Positions 8,223-16,340 of a DNA stretch of 64,000 nt are shown piece by piece (positions within the stretch are counted from its first letter, which is position 1; every line of letters begins with the position of its first letter). The notes beneath the pieces were generated by a model. The model searched no databases and was not told the DNA's origin. It saw only the letters and a program-made list of their open reading frames with translations. Origin of the DNA: an uncultured Paracoccaceae bacterium (lineage in GTDB: Bacteria > Pseudomonadota > Alphaproteobacteria > Rhodobacterales > Rhodobacteraceae); contig CANLSM010000007.1 in assembly GCA_947493745.1 (NCBI GenBank), positions 62,001 through 126,000 of the forward strand, given 5' to 3'. A program made the position numbers and the translations under genes.

Positions 8223-9084
8223 CGTCGTTGTCCTTGTCTTCGCCTTTTGCGGCGGTGTTGTGCGCGTCCGAGAGCTCTGAGCCTCCTGCCGGGTCCATGT
8301 AGGCCCGCCAGAGATCGGGGCGTCGTTCTTTCGTCAGGGCCTCGGATTGCGCGCGTCGCCATTTGGCGATGTTGCCGTGATGACCGGAGAGGAGAACCTC
8401 CGGCACCATATGACCTTCCCAATCCGTGGGCCTTGTATACTGGGGATGTTCCAGCAGTCCGTCGGAGAAACTCTCTTCACGTGACGACTCGGCATTCCCA
8501 AGCACGCGGGGTATAAGCCGGACTGTTGCATCAATCAAGGCCGTTGCCGCAATCTCGCCGCCAGTCAGGACAAAGTCGCCGATCGAGATCTCCTCGATCT
8601 GCCGCGCGTCCAGCACTCGCTGGTCCACCCCTTCGAACCGACCGCAGAGAAGCGTGACACCGCGGCTGTTGCTCAACGCCTGAACGCGGGCCTGGGTCAA
8701 AGGCTTCCCCCGGGGGGAAAGATAGATCACTGGCCAGTCGCTTCGCGGATGGCCCTGATCGGCAAAATCCACGGCGCGCGCCACGATATCGGGCTTCAGC
8801 ACCATACCTGCCCCACCGCCTGCGGGCGTGTCATCTACCGTGCGATGCCTGTCGCGGGCAAAGACCCGCATATCAATGGGCTCCAGCACCCATTTGCCTT
8901 CCTGCAGGGCCCGCCCGGTCAGGGAGTGGCCCAGGATGCCGGGAAACATCTCCGGGTAGAGCGTCAGAACCTTCGCCGTCCAGGCCCCGGCCAGCGCCGG
9001 TCGGTCCTGGATCAGTTCGCGCGGGCGGGTGCTGGCGGAAATCGACAGGCGACCGTGGGACCGGTTTTCCTTCTCAGGAGACAT
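8209..9084 (-). CDS. trmD: tRNA (guanine-N1-)-methyltransferase TrmD
   Basis: 291 aa. Core SPOUT (trefoil-knot) motifs are visible: the N-terminal [52 protein letters not shown] and the [16 protein letters not shown] tail region. TrmD makes m1G37 in tRNAs and prevents +1 frameshifting. About 35 residues precede the core, an N-terminal extension I remember from other Rhodobacterales TrmDs. The C-terminus ends in an acidic [12 protein letters not shown] tail, whose codons overlap the rplS start. The start overlaps the rimM stop by 11 bases. Confidence 0.97.
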   Translation of the reverse strand: MSPEKENRSHGRLSISASTRPRELIQDRPALAGAWTAKVLTLYPEMFPGILGHSLTGRALQEGKWVLEPIDMRVFARDRHRTVDDTPAGGGAGMVLKPDIVARAVDFADQGHPRSDWPVIYLSPRGKPLTQARVQALSNSRGVTLLCGRFEGVDQRVLDARQIEEISIGDFVLTGGEIAATALIDATVRLIPRVLGNAESSREESFSDGLLEHPQYTRPTDWEGHMVPEVLLSGHHGNIAKWRRAQSEALTKERRPDLWRAYMDPAGGSELSDAHNTAAKGEDKDNDDEHD

Positions 9085-9586
9085 CGAACAGACCCTCGGG
9101 CGGATCCATAACGATACGGCCCGAGCCGATATCCACGGTCGGCACGACTTCCCGCGTGAAAGGAGCCATCACCGGTTGACCGTCCTTGGCCATCACCTCA
9201 AGGATATCGCCCGCGCCATGGTCATGAACTGCTTGGACGCGGCCAAGGTAAGTGCCGCCTGTATCCACCACCTCCAGCCCGATCAGATCGGCATGATAGA
9301 ATTCGTCATCCGGAAGGGTGGGCAGACGATCGCGCGGGACGTAGAGTCGCGTGCCTTTCAGCGCGTCTGCCACCTCCTTGTCGGTGATCCCCGACAGGGA
9401 GGCGGCAAAGCCGTTCTTGATCGCCCGTGTGATGGTGAGGTCAAACTGGCGTCTGCCGTCCTCGCTCGTCAGCGGGCTGTAGTCTGCAATGGCCGCCGGG
9501 TCCGCGCAAAATGACTTCAGCCGGACCTCTCCGCGGACGCCATAGGCGCCCGCGATGGCTCCAACACATGTCAGCGGATCCGGCAT
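9074..9586 (-). CDS. rimM: 16S rRNA processing protein RimM
   Basis: 170 aa. The N-terminal beta-barrel begins [24 protein letters not shown], and the PRC-barrel half has [26 protein letters not shown] and the [13 protein letters not shown] motif. RimM binds S19 and assists 30S head maturation. It lies 8 bases after rpsP and overlaps trmD by 11 bases in the operon. Confidence 0.95.
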   Translation of the reverse strand: MPDPLTCVGAIAGAYGVRGEVRLKSFCADPAAIADYSPLTSEDGRRQFDLTITRAIKNGFAASLSGITDKEVADALKGTRLYVPRDRLPTLPDDEFYHADLIGLEVVDTGGTYLGRVQAVHDHGAGDILEVMAKDGQPVMAPFTREVVPTVDIGSGRIVMDPPEGLFDVS

Positions 9587-9594
9587 GGACTGGT

Positions 9595-10053
9595 TTACTC
9601 AGCCGCTTTTTCTTCGGCAGCAGCTTCCTCGACCGGAGCCTCTTCAGCGGGCGCGTCCTCAGCTGGGGCTTCCTCGGCAGGTGCTTCAGTGGCAGCTTTC
9701 GCGGCTTCTGCCGCATCTGCAGCCTTGGACGCCTTCTCTTCCGCACGCTCCTGAGCCTTCTTGCCCGGCTCGGCCCTCTGCGGGTTGCTGCGCTCTTTCT
9801 TGTCTACGAGACCGGCGGCCTCAAGAAAGCGGGAGACACGGTCGGTCGGGGCTGCGCCCTCGGCCAGCCAATGCTTGACCCGGTCAACGTCCATCTTCAC
9901 GCGCTCTTCGCTGTCTTTGGCCAAAAGCGGGTTGTAGGTGCCCAGTTTCTCGACATAGCGGCCATCGCGCGGTGCGCGGGTGTCTGCCGCAACAATGCGG
10001 TAGAAGGGGCGTTTCTTGGACCCGGCACGGGCCAGACGGATTTTCATTGCCAT
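9595..10053 (-). CDS. rpsP: 30S ribosomal protein S16 with long Ala/Glu/Pro-rich C-terminal extension
   Basis: 152 aa. Residues 1-85 are standard S16 ([40 protein letters not shown]...). The remaining 65 or so residues form a low-complexity tail of [10 protein letters not shown]-type repeats ending in KAAE. S16 is usually about 80-90 aa, so nearly half of this protein is an acidic, probably disordered extension. Such tails occur in other alphaproteobacterial S16 proteins. The start is either M1 (used here) or M3. It is followed at 8 bases by rimM. Confidence 0.96.
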   Translation of the reverse strand: MAMKIRLARAGSKKRPFYRIVAADTRAPRDGRYVEKLGTYNPLLAKDSEERVKMDVDRVKHWLAEGAAPTDRVSRFLEAAGLVDKKERSNPQRAEPGKKAQERAEEKASKAADAAEAAKAATEAPAEEAPAEDAPAEEAPVEEAAAEEKAAE

Positions 10054-10090
10054 TGGTGTATCTCCTTAAAAATGGCGTGTGCAGATGGTG

Positions 10091-10399
10091 TCACCCATCT
10101 GAATTTGCGTGTTGTTCATGGTGTCGGATGACCTCCGAGATGATGAAGGTCAGGAACTTCTTGGCGAATTCCGGATCGAGATTGGCCTCGCGCGCCAACC
10201 CTTCAAGCCGGGCAATCTGATCGGCCTCGCGCGCGGGATCCGAGGCAGGCAGCGTATGCTCCGCCTTCAGCTTGCCCACGGCTTGTGTCTGCGCAAAGCG
10301 CTCGGCCAGCGTGAAAACGAGAATGGCGTCCAGCCTGTCGATGCTGTCGCGGTGCTCTTTCAAAAGCTCGGCTGCGCGGGCGGCAGTGTCAGTGGACAT
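10091..10399 (-). CDS. Chorismate mutase (AroQ class)
   Basis: 102 aa, all helical, with the AroQ pattern ELLKEHRDSIDRLDAILVFTLAERFAQTQAVGKLKAEHTLPASDPAREADQIARL. The key residues (Arg in the first helix, the Lys of VGKLKAEH) are in place. The enzyme converts chorismate to prephenate on the way to Phe and Tyr. The ATG at 10399 fits the family length; longer upstream frames run into the GNAT gene. It overlaps the GNAT stop by 11 bases and precedes rpsP by 37 bases, an unusual metabolic insertion into a translation operon that I remember as typical of Rhodobacterales. Confidence 0.9.
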   Translation of the reverse strand: MSTDTAARAAELLKEHRDSIDRLDAILVFTLAERFAQTQAVGKLKAEHTLPASDPAREADQIARLEGLAREANLDPEFAKKFLTFIISEVIRHHEQHANSDG

Positions 10400-10913
10400 G
10401 AGTGGTCTCCTCTGTCCGGGGAAGCCGGAACACATCGCGGGTGACACCATCGGGGAAGGTCTCCCGCCGGATGACTTCTGCGCCAAGCCGCGTGACAAGT
10501 GCACGGGCAGCGGTGTTGGTGTCGCGCATATGGGTCTCGACCGTGTCCCAGCCGAGAGCCTCGTATCCGAAGGTTATGGCAGCGCGCGACGCCTCGGTCG
10601 CATAGCCCGTCCCGCGAGCGTCCCGGGTCAGCCACCAGGTCAACTCGTGGCTTGGCCAGCCGTCGGGATGGACAATGCCGCAGCCACCGACGGCTTTGCC
10701 GGAGGCCCGCTCCACCAGAATCCATTTGCCAAAGCCCTTGAGATGCCAGTGGCCGATATCGGCAGCCAGCCGTTGAAAGGCTTCATCCGCCCGCTTCGGT
10801 CCGCCATAATGGCCCGAGCCTTCCGCATCCGCATAGAAATCGCGATAGAGCGGGAAGTCATCCGCCTCCGGCCCGCGCATGGTCAGGCGTTCGGTCTGAA
10901 GCACCGGGATCAT
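10389..10913 (-). CDS. GNAT family N-acetyltransferase (RimJ/RimL-like), first of a tandem pair
   Basis: 174 aa. It begins LQTERLTMRGPEADDFPLYRDF, the start typical of the Acetyltransf_3 (RimJ/RimL-type) group, and has the acetyl-CoA motif region TRDARGTGYATEASRAAI and the NTAARALVTRLGAE C-terminal motif. It acetylates an amine, possibly on a ribosomal protein or small molecule; the substrate is unknown. It is clearly paralogous to the adjacent upstream gene (shared TERL..R, GGP, IGHW.L.G.G). A 4-base ATGA overlap joins the two. Confidence 0.85.
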   Translation of the reverse strand: MIPVLQTERLTMRGPEADDFPLYRDFYADAEGSGHYGGPKRADEAFQRLAADIGHWHLKGFGKWILVERASGKAVGGCGIVHPDGWPSHELTWWLTRDARGTGYATEASRAAITFGYEALGWDTVETHMRDTNTAARALVTRLGAEVIRRETFPDGVTRDVFRLPRTEETTHVH

Positions 10914-11437
10914 GTCAGCGCCTCCGGGGAAGGGTGACGATAGACGAGCGTTGTCTCGTCATCGCGCGGTGTTGCTGCATCCGTATCCAGAGTTGCTCCG
11001 AGCCGTCTGGCAAGGGCGATGGAGCGGGCATTGCCCGGGTCGATATAGCTGACAGCCGTGGGCCATTTCAGCTTTTTGAATGCGTAGGCCCGCGCGGCGA
11101 ATGCGGCCTCATAGGCAAAGCCCTTGCCTTCTGCCTCAGCGGACCAGAGTGTCCAGCCGATCTCGGGCTCGGGCCAGTTAGCCGGATGCCATGGCCCGGC
11201 CATACCCAACGGCTCTTCCGAGCCTTTCAGCGTGAAAATGAATGACCCATAGCCGCGCAGCACCCAATGCCCGATCACATGGCCGAAGGCGCGCCATGCG
11301 GTGCCGACATCATAAGGCCCGCCGATATACTGCGCCCGGACCGAGCGGGCAAACGCCTCCCAGACAGGCCAGTCATCGGCACCGGGCAGGCGCAAGCTGA
11401 GCCGCTCGGTAGAAAGGGTCGGACCGTCGAGTTTCAT
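10910..11437 (-). CDS. GNAT family N-acetyltransferase, second of a tandem pair
   Basis: 175 aa. The layout matches its downstream neighbour: STERLSLRLPGADDWPVWEAF at the start, WTLWSAEAEGKGFAYEAAFAAR for acetyl-CoA binding and DPGNARSIALARRLGA. The usual Q/RxxGxG/A loop reads EAEGKGFA. It starts within the last bases of ffh (4-base overlap), so it is cotranscribed with ffh. The substrate is unknown. Confidence 0.85.
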   Translation of the reverse strand: MKLDGPTLSTERLSLRLPGADDWPVWEAFARSVRAQYIGGPYDVGTAWRAFGHVIGHWVLRGYGSFIFTLKGSEEPLGMAGPWHPANWPEPEIGWTLWSAEAEGKGFAYEAAFAARAYAFKKLKWPTAVSYIDPGNARSIALARRLGATLDTDAATPRDDETTLVYRHPSPEALT

Positions 11438-12918
11438 TTTTTCTTTCCAAAGCCGGAAAGTCCGGGGGGCAGACTTGCTCCGCCCAGTCCACCAAGGCCG
11501 GGAGGAAGCCCACCACCCGGAGGCAGACCACCGGGGGCGTCCATGCCGGGAGGCATGCCGCCGCCCTTGCCGAACATCTGGCCGAGCGCACCGCGCATCA
11601 GACCCTTTTTGCCCATCTTGCCCATTTTCTTCATCATGTCGGACATCTGACGATGCATCTTCAGCAGCTTGTTAAGCTCGCTGACTTCCTGTCCGGCACC
11701 GGCTGCCACGCGTTTCTTGCGGCTGGCCTGCATGATTTGCGGTTGCGCACGCTCGCGCTTGGTCATCGAGTTGATAAGCGCGACCTGACGCTTGAGGATC
11801 GTGTCGTCGAAGCCCGCTTCCTCGATCTGCTTGGCCATCTTGCCCATGCCCGGCATCATACCCATCATGCCCTGCATGCCGCCCATCTTCATCATCTGCT
11901 CCAGCTGGGACTTGAGGTCGTTCATGTTGAACTGACCCTTCTGGAAGCGCTTCATCATCTTCTCGGCTTCCGCCGCCTCGATGGTCTCCTGCGCCTTTTC
12001 CACAAGGCTGACGATGTCGCCCATGCCCAGGATGCGGCCCGCGACACGCTCGGGGTGGAATTCCTCGATCGCATCCATCTTCTCGCCGAGGCCCACGAAC
12101 TTGATCGGCTTGCCGGTGACCGCGCGCATCGAGAGCGCCGCACCACCGCGCCCGTCACCGTCCATCCGCGTAAGCACAACGCCCGAGATGCCGACACGGC
12201 CGTCAAACTGCTCGGCCACGTTGACCGCGTCCTGTCCGGTCAGACCGTCAACGACCAGAAGGGTCTCATGCGGTTTGGCAATATCGCGCACCGCCTCGAC
12301 CTCGCCCATCAATTCGTCATCGACATGCAAACGCCCGGCGGTGTCGAGCATGAAGACATCATAACCGCCCAGCGTCGCCTGTTGTTTCGCCCGTTTGGCG
12401 ATGTCGACCGCGCTCTGGCCGGCCATGATCGGCAGTGTATCCACGCCGATCTGGGTGCCAAGCACCGCCAACTGCTCCATCGCCGCCGGACGGCGCGTGT
12501 CGAGCGAGGCCATCAGGATGCGCTTGCCCTCTTTCTCGTGCAGGCGCTTGGCGAGCTTGGCTGTGGTTGTCGTCTTGCCCGAGCCCTGAAGACCGACCAT
12601 CAGGATCGGCGCAGGCGGGCTGTCGATCTTGAGCGCGCCTGCCGCCGCATCGTCGCCTGCCAGCACATGCACCAGCTCGTCATGAACGATCTTGACGACC
12701 TGCTGACCCGGCGTGATCGACTTGGTGACGGCCTGACCCGTGGCCTTTTCCTGAATGGCCTTGATGAAGTCGCGGGCGACAGGCAGTGAAACATCCGCTT
12801 CCAGCAACGCCACACGCACCTCGCGCAAGGCGGTGGTCACGTCAGCATCCGACAGCGCACCCTGTTTGGTCAGCCGGTCAAAGACCCCACCCAGGCGTTC
12901 TGACAGATTCTCAAACAT
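11434..12918 (-). CDS. ffh: Signal recognition particle protein Ffh
   Basis: 494 aa from the ATG at 12918, preceded by GGAG. The N domain starts MFENLSERLGGVFDRLTKQGALSD. The G domain has GLQGSGKTTTTAKLA, DTAGRLHVDDELM and TRMDGDGRGGAALS. The C-terminal M domain is Met-rich with MMKMGGMQGMMGMMPGMGKM. It ends in a Gly/Pro-rich tail (GGLPPGGGLPPGLGGLGG). Ffh binds 4.5S RNA and delivers nascent membrane proteins to FtsY. An ATG 8 codons upstream is in frame but lacks a good ribosome-binding site. It is the first gene of the operon that ends with rplS. Confidence 0.97.
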   Translation of the reverse strand: MFENLSERLGGVFDRLTKQGALSDADVTTALREVRVALLEADVSLPVARDFIKAIQEKATGQAVTKSITPGQQVVKIVHDELVHVLAGDDAAAGALKIDSPPAPILMVGLQGSGKTTTTAKLAKRLHEKEGKRILMASLDTRRPAAMEQLAVLGTQIGVDTLPIMAGQSAVDIAKRAKQQATLGGYDVFMLDTAGRLHVDDELMGEVEAVRDIAKPHETLLVVDGLTGQDAVNVAEQFDGRVGISGVVLTRMDGDGRGGAALSMRAVTGKPIKFVGLGEKMDAIEEFHPERVAGRILGMGDIVSLVEKAQETIEAAEAEKMMKRFQKGQFNMNDLKSQLEQMMKMGGMQGMMGMMPGMGKMAKQIEEAGFDDTILKRQVALINSMTKRERAQPQIMQASRKKRVAAGAGQEVSELNKLLKMHRQMSDMMKKMGKMGKKGLMRGALGQMFGKGGGMPPGMDAPGGLPPGGGLPPGLGGLGGASLPPGLSGFGKKK

Positions 12919-13068
12919 GCGCGCTCCTTCAAGCAGCTTCAAAGCAGATGAGCCCCCGAGGGCGCAACGCGCTGTCGGAGGTCGATCCTAACGTCATATC
13001 AGGACCGGAAGGTTTCAAGTCTTCCGGAAGTTGGAAGGCGTGTACGCCAAGCGCATAAGCACGTCAAG

Positions 13069-13395
13069 TCAGAGTGATGACGTATCGCGATAGGCGCGCT
13101 TGCAAATCCTGGGTGTCCTGCCGTCGGTGGAGAAGACCTCGGCCGAGCAGGTGGAGCAGATCCATCTGATCGAGTTCTTTTGCGAGCGAAACTTCTTGCG
13201 TGTCCAGCGGCAGTGACGACCCTTGAGAATGGCCTGCCCCTTCCGGCTGCTGAGAAACAGTGCGGCGGCGACTATGACTGCGGCAATGATCAGAAAGGGC
13301 AATTGGGTTTGGCTCGACTTTAAGTCCCTGTTACCCCATTCCAAAGCCGGGAAACGCGGCAGAATTTTGACGCCGCGACAGGTAACCGGTTTCAT
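13069..13395 (-). CDS. Small membrane-anchored protein with cysteine (zinc-ribbon-like) domain
   Basis: 108 aa if translated from the ATG at 13395. One hydrophobic segment (LPFLIIAAVIVAAALFL, about residues 32-48) is followed by a basic domain with Cys at GRHC, then WICSTC and RICKR, i.e. one Cys, a CxxC pair and a last Cys. The pattern suggests a small zinc-binding domain facing the cytosol. The N-terminal 30 residues look poor, so a later start is possible; a TTG right before LPFL is in frame. I recall similar short proteins in Rhodobacterales but no function. It sits 48 bases after the next gene upstream on the same strand. Confidence 0.6.
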   Translation of the reverse strand: MKPVTCRGVKILPRFPALEWGNRDLKSSQTQLPFLIIAAVIVAAALFLSSRKGQAILKGRHCRWTRKKFRSQKNSIRWICSTCSAEVFSTDGRTPRICKRAYRDTSSL

Positions 13396-13443
13396 TCGGC
13401 GATGTCTTCACATGCAGATAGGCGGAATACGCCGTGCTCAACG

Positions 13444-13944
13444 TCATATCCAAGAAAGGGCGGCCGTCGCATTCCTCAGACGCGCTCTGACGGAAGCGGC
13501 CTCGTCGTCGAGCGCGGACCTTAGGGTCGGAGTGACGTCGGCGCGAAACCCGGAGTGTCTGTCAGCGAGCAGAACGAGACCATTCAGCGCCCATGCCCGC
13601 ACCAGTGTTTTCTCCGACCGGGCCATGACACGAAGTTCACGCATCAGACCGGGTGGATCACGAAACTGAAGATATGGCAGGCTCTGAAGGATATGCAGTT
13701 GCGCCTCCCAGTGGCGATATTCCTTAAGATCCGTGATCAGGCGATCGGACAACTCCTGCGAAATTTCTCTGCCGTCGGCAAGCAACGCCTTGAGCAGCCA
13801 AGTCGCGGCCTGTTGCTCGCCCCTCGTCCCTTCTTTCGCAATCTCTACCAAGGTCGCGATCTCAGTAGTGCAGAGCGGCAACAGCTTCTCCAGCGGCTCG
13901 ACATGCTTGCCATCAAAGTCCGATATCGCTTCTCGGAGATCCAT
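13444..13944 (-). CDS. Small alpha-helical (HEAT-like) protein of unknown function
   Basis: 166 aa from the ATG at 13944 (MDLREAISDFDGKH...). The sequence is a series of amphipathic helices such as TEIATLVEIAKEGTRGEQQAATWLLKALL and EKTLVRAWALNGLVLLADRH, resembling HEAT/armadillo repeats. No catalytic motif is seen. An ATG 21 codons upstream (14007) is in frame but would crowd the divergent trhO promoter. The neighbour downstream is the small cysteine-domain membrane protein. The function is unknown. Confidence 0.7.
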   Translation of the reverse strand: MDLREAISDFDGKHVEPLEKLLPLCTTEIATLVEIAKEGTRGEQQAATWLLKALLADGREISQELSDRLITDLKEYRHWEAQLHILQSLPYLQFRDPPGLMRELRVMARSEKTLVRAWALNGLVLLADRHSGFRADVTPTLRSALDDEAASVRARLRNATAALSWI

Positions 13945-14035
13945 TTGGTCATCATAGCCGATGTGCCATCGGGGGAAAACGGCTCGGTTGCCATCTCCAC
14001 TTGGCATTTTGCGGCACCATTGCTATCTGGCGCAG

Positions 14036-14935
14036 ATGTTCACCATCGCCGCTCTCTACCAGTTCACCCGCTTTGCGGACCCGGCTTCGCTGAAGCCCGG
14101 GCTTGATCAGGTGTGCGCCGAGAATGGCGTGAAAGGTTCGCTGCTGCTGGCCCCTGAGGGGATCAATGGGACGATTGCCGGAGTCCGGGAGGGCATTGAT
14201 GCGGTGCTCGATGCAATCCGCGCCCTGCCGGGATGCGCCGGGTTGGAGGTCAAGCTCAGCACGGCCATTGAGCAGCCCTTCCTGCGCATGAAGGTCAAGC
14301 TGAAGCGCGAGATCGTCACCATGGGTCAGCCTCAGGTGGACCCGCTGGCCGCTGTCGGAAACTATGTCGAGGCTTCGGACTGGAACGACCTGATCACCCG
14401 CGACGATGTCGTTGTCATAGATACACGCAACGACTACGAGGTTGCCATAGGGACCTTTGAAGGGGCGGTTGACCCGCAAACCGCCTCGTTCTCCGAGTTT
14501 CCCGACTGGTGGCGCGCCAATCGCGATCAGTTCGAGGGCAAGAAGGTCGCCATGTTCTGCACCGGCGGTATCCGATGCGAGAAATCCACCAACTTCCTGA
14601 TCGGCGAGGGCGTCAGGGATGTCTATCACCTCAAGGGCGGTATTCTGAAATACCTCGAAGAGGTGCCCGAGGCCGAAAGCCGCTGGGACGGATCCTGCTT
14701 CGTCTTTGATGCGCGCGTCTCTGTCGAACACGGGCTTGAGGAGGGACCACATCATCTCTGCTATGCGTGCCGCCGTCCGATCCTGCCCGAGGATATGACC
14801 CGACCCGAGTTCGAAAAGGGCGTCAGATGCCATCAGTGCATCGATGCGCATTCCGAGGATCGCAAGATCCGGTTTCGCGAGCGTCAGAAACAGGTTGAAC
14901 TGGCCGCTCAACGCGGGCTTCGCCATATCGGGTGA
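14036..14935 (+). CDS. trhO: tRNA uridine(34) hydroxylase TrhO (YceA-type rhodanese)
   Basis: 299 aa from the ATG at 14036 (MFTIAALYQFTRF). The N-terminal ferredoxin-like domain has GSLLLAPEGINGTIAG. The rhodanese domain has VVVIDTRNDYEVAIGTFEGAVDP and the active-site loop CTGGIRCEKS. A C-terminal zinc-binding segment carries CYAC and CHQC. TrhO hydroxylates U34 of tRNAs on the way to 5-methoxyuridine-type modifications. An earlier in-frame ATG at 13961 adds 25 residues without family similarity. It is divergent from the helical protein gene at 13944. Confidence 0.93.
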   Translation: MFTIAALYQFTRFADPASLKPGLDQVCAENGVKGSLLLAPEGINGTIAGVREGIDAVLDAIRALPGCAGLEVKLSTAIEQPFLRMKVKLKREIVTMGQPQVDPLAAVGNYVEASDWNDLITRDDVVVIDTRNDYEVAIGTFEGAVDPQTASFSEFPDWWRANRDQFEGKKVAMFCTGGIRCEKSTNFLIGEGVRDVYHLKGGILKYLEEVPEAESRWDGSCFVFDARVSVEHGLEEGPHHLCYACRRPILPEDMTRPEFEKGVRCHQCIDAHSEDRKIRFRERQKQVELAAQRGLRHIG

Positions 14936-15228
14936 GTCTCTGGCAGAGATGTCAGGGATGCGAACGAATGCTGGCCGCCGTTTCCGAACATCCAGCGATC
15001 GTAAGACTTTCGTCCAGTATTGAGCGTGTTTCTGCTCTATTTCTGCTGATTATGAACCAATAAATACATGTAATTCAAAGCGTATTCGGGTTCACGCCTC
15101 GCTAGCCTTTGGATTAGTCAAGAAACCGGCGACGCTGGAATTTAATGTGTGGAGTACATGTGCCGGTTTCGACAGGGTCCCGGTGTGTTCCGTTCGTGCA
15201 TTGATCAATCCAATTGGGAGTTATCCGC
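14936..15228. other. 293-bp intergenic region upstream of the carbonic anhydrase gene
   Basis: This gap is AT-richer than its surroundings (for example around 15050-15080) and should hold the carbonic anhydrase promoter. No gene, tRNA or clear hairpin terminator for trhO is visible. A GGGAG Shine-Dalgarno at 15216-15220 serves the carbonic anhydrase start. Confidence 0.5.
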
Positions 15229-15978
15229 ATGCGTCAAGGTTCCGCCTTCAATCTCGTTTTTCCTCTTTGTCTCGCCCTTTCCGGTCCGGCGCTGGCAGAA
15301 GACAAGGTTCACTGGTCCTATGAGGGTCATAACGGGCCGGAGCACTGGGCCGGGCTTTCCGACAAGTTTGCGATGTGTGGTGAGGGGCGGCTGCAATCTC
15401 CGTTCGATATCGTCCCTGATATCGCGGCATTGTTGCCGGAGCTGACCTTTGACTACGCACCTGCGCCGCTCAGCGTGCTGAACAATGGTCACACCATTCA
15501 GGTGAACTACAGCGGCGAAAGTGCTCTGGAAGTCGGTGGCGCAAGGTACAGGTTGCTGCAGTTTCACTTTCACAGCCCCAGCGAATATTCCATTGCGAGG
15601 CAGTTCTTCCCGATGGTTGCGCATCTGGTTCATGCGGCCGAGGACGGAACGCTGGCCGTTGTCGGGGTGATGATTTCAGAAGGGGACGCCAATTCCGAGA
15701 TTGCGAAGATCTGGGATGCCATACCGGCAAGCGGCGAGACCAATACCGTGGCAGGCGCCACCGTGGATGCCAGTGCGATCCTGCCGGGCAGTACGGAACG
15801 GTACTTGCGCTTCATGGGCTCGCTGACGACACCCCCCTGCTCGGAAGGAGTGCACTGGCACATGCTGTCAGAACCGATCACGATGTCCGCCGAACAGATT
15901 GCGGCCTTCAGGGCAATCTATGACGGCAATGCCCGTCCGATCCAGGATGAGAACAACCGTCTGGTTGTCGCGAACTGA
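15229..15978 (+). CDS. Alpha-class carbonic anhydrase, periplasmic
   Basis: 249 aa with a signal peptide (about residues 1-23, ending GPALAE). The alpha-CA core is complete: HWSYEGHNGPEHW, the zinc-ligand strand FHFH (H113, H115) and H132 of AHLVH, then SLTTPPCSEGVHWHM. The two Cys (C50 and the one in TPPC) can form the usual disulfide. The enzyme interconverts CO2 and bicarbonate outside the cytoplasm. One oddity: the near-invariant His after the active-site Glu (SEH) is Tyr120 here (SPSEY). Start at 15229 with GGGAG 9 bases upstream; a longer frame from 15214 adds five residues. It appears monocistronic. Confidence 0.92.
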   Translation: MRQGSAFNLVFPLCLALSGPALAEDKVHWSYEGHNGPEHWAGLSDKFAMCGEGRLQSPFDIVPDIAALLPELTFDYAPAPLSVLNNGHTIQVNYSGESALEVGGARYRLLQFHFHSPSEYSIARQFFPMVAHLVHAAEDGTLAVVGVMISEGDANSEIAKIWDAIPASGETNTVAGATVDASAILPGSTERYLRFMGSLTTPPCSEGVHWHMLSEPITMSAEQIAAFRAIYDGNARPIQDENNRLVVAN

Positions 15979-15990
15979 CGGCGGATAATC

Positions 15991-16036
15991 GCGCCACCGC
16001 GCGGCTCAACCGAACGTGACGCGGTGGTGCTTGGAT
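15991..16036 (+). terminator. Possible terminator hairpin after the carbonic anhydrase gene
   Basis: An 11-bp stem with one G-U pair (15991-16001 with 16020-16030, 18-nt loop) lies 13 bases past the stop. The T-run is weak (TTGGATTT), so termination efficiency is doubtful. Confidence 0.45.
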
Positions 16037-16082
16037 TTCAGCAGATAAGTCTTAGGTATAAATCTGTGAATGGAGAAAGCCG

Positions 16083-16340
16083 ATGTTCAAACCAATAGTC
16101 GCCGCCCTTGCCGTTTCGGTCGCAATGCCGAGTTGGGCGCAGTCGCAGCCCAGCCAGTTGGAACGGCAGCTTCTGCGTCCGTCAGAGTATGGCAAATATG
16201 ATCATCTTCAGCTTGCCCGGATCAAGGCGATCTCGGAACTGGATGTCTCCACGTCCGAGAAAAAGCGCCGCATCCGCGCGGTCAAGGAAGGCGGGCTTTT
16301 CGATCTGTCGATCAAGGTCGGCGCAGGCGTGAAGTTCTAG
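16083..16340 (+). CDS. Small exported protein of unknown function
   Basis: 85 aa with a clear signal peptide (MFKPIVAALAVSVAMPSWAQS, cleavage about residue 20). The mature part is basic and helical (QLARIKAISELDVSTSEKKRRIRAVKEG) and ends in a hydrophobic strand (LFDLSIKVGAGVKF). GGAG lies just upstream of the ATG. It has no recognised domain. The C-terminal phenylalanine resembles the end of outer-membrane strands, but the protein is too short for a barrel. Its stop overlaps the convergent MFS gene by 4 bases. Confidence 0.65.
   Translation: MFKPIVAALAVSVAMPSWAQSQPSQLERQLLRPSEYGKYDHLQLARIKAISELDVSTSEKKRRIRAVKEGGLFDLSIKVGAGVKF

Noticed and set aside
12990-13040. CAGGACCGGAAGG followed by a CCGGAAG/CTTCCGG hairpin near ffh, resembling part of 4.5S (SRP) RNA
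   Set aside because: Only a short stretch looks similar to the conserved SRP RNA core; the pairing partner strand, the tetraloop and the long helix are missing. It is more likely a leader hairpin of ffh or chance.
15158-15185. GGTTTCGACAGGG-like sequence resembling the 5' end of tmRNA
   Set aside because: No tRNA-like acceptor stem, TPsiC arm or tag reading frame follows, and the carbonic anhydrase gene begins 50-70 bases later.
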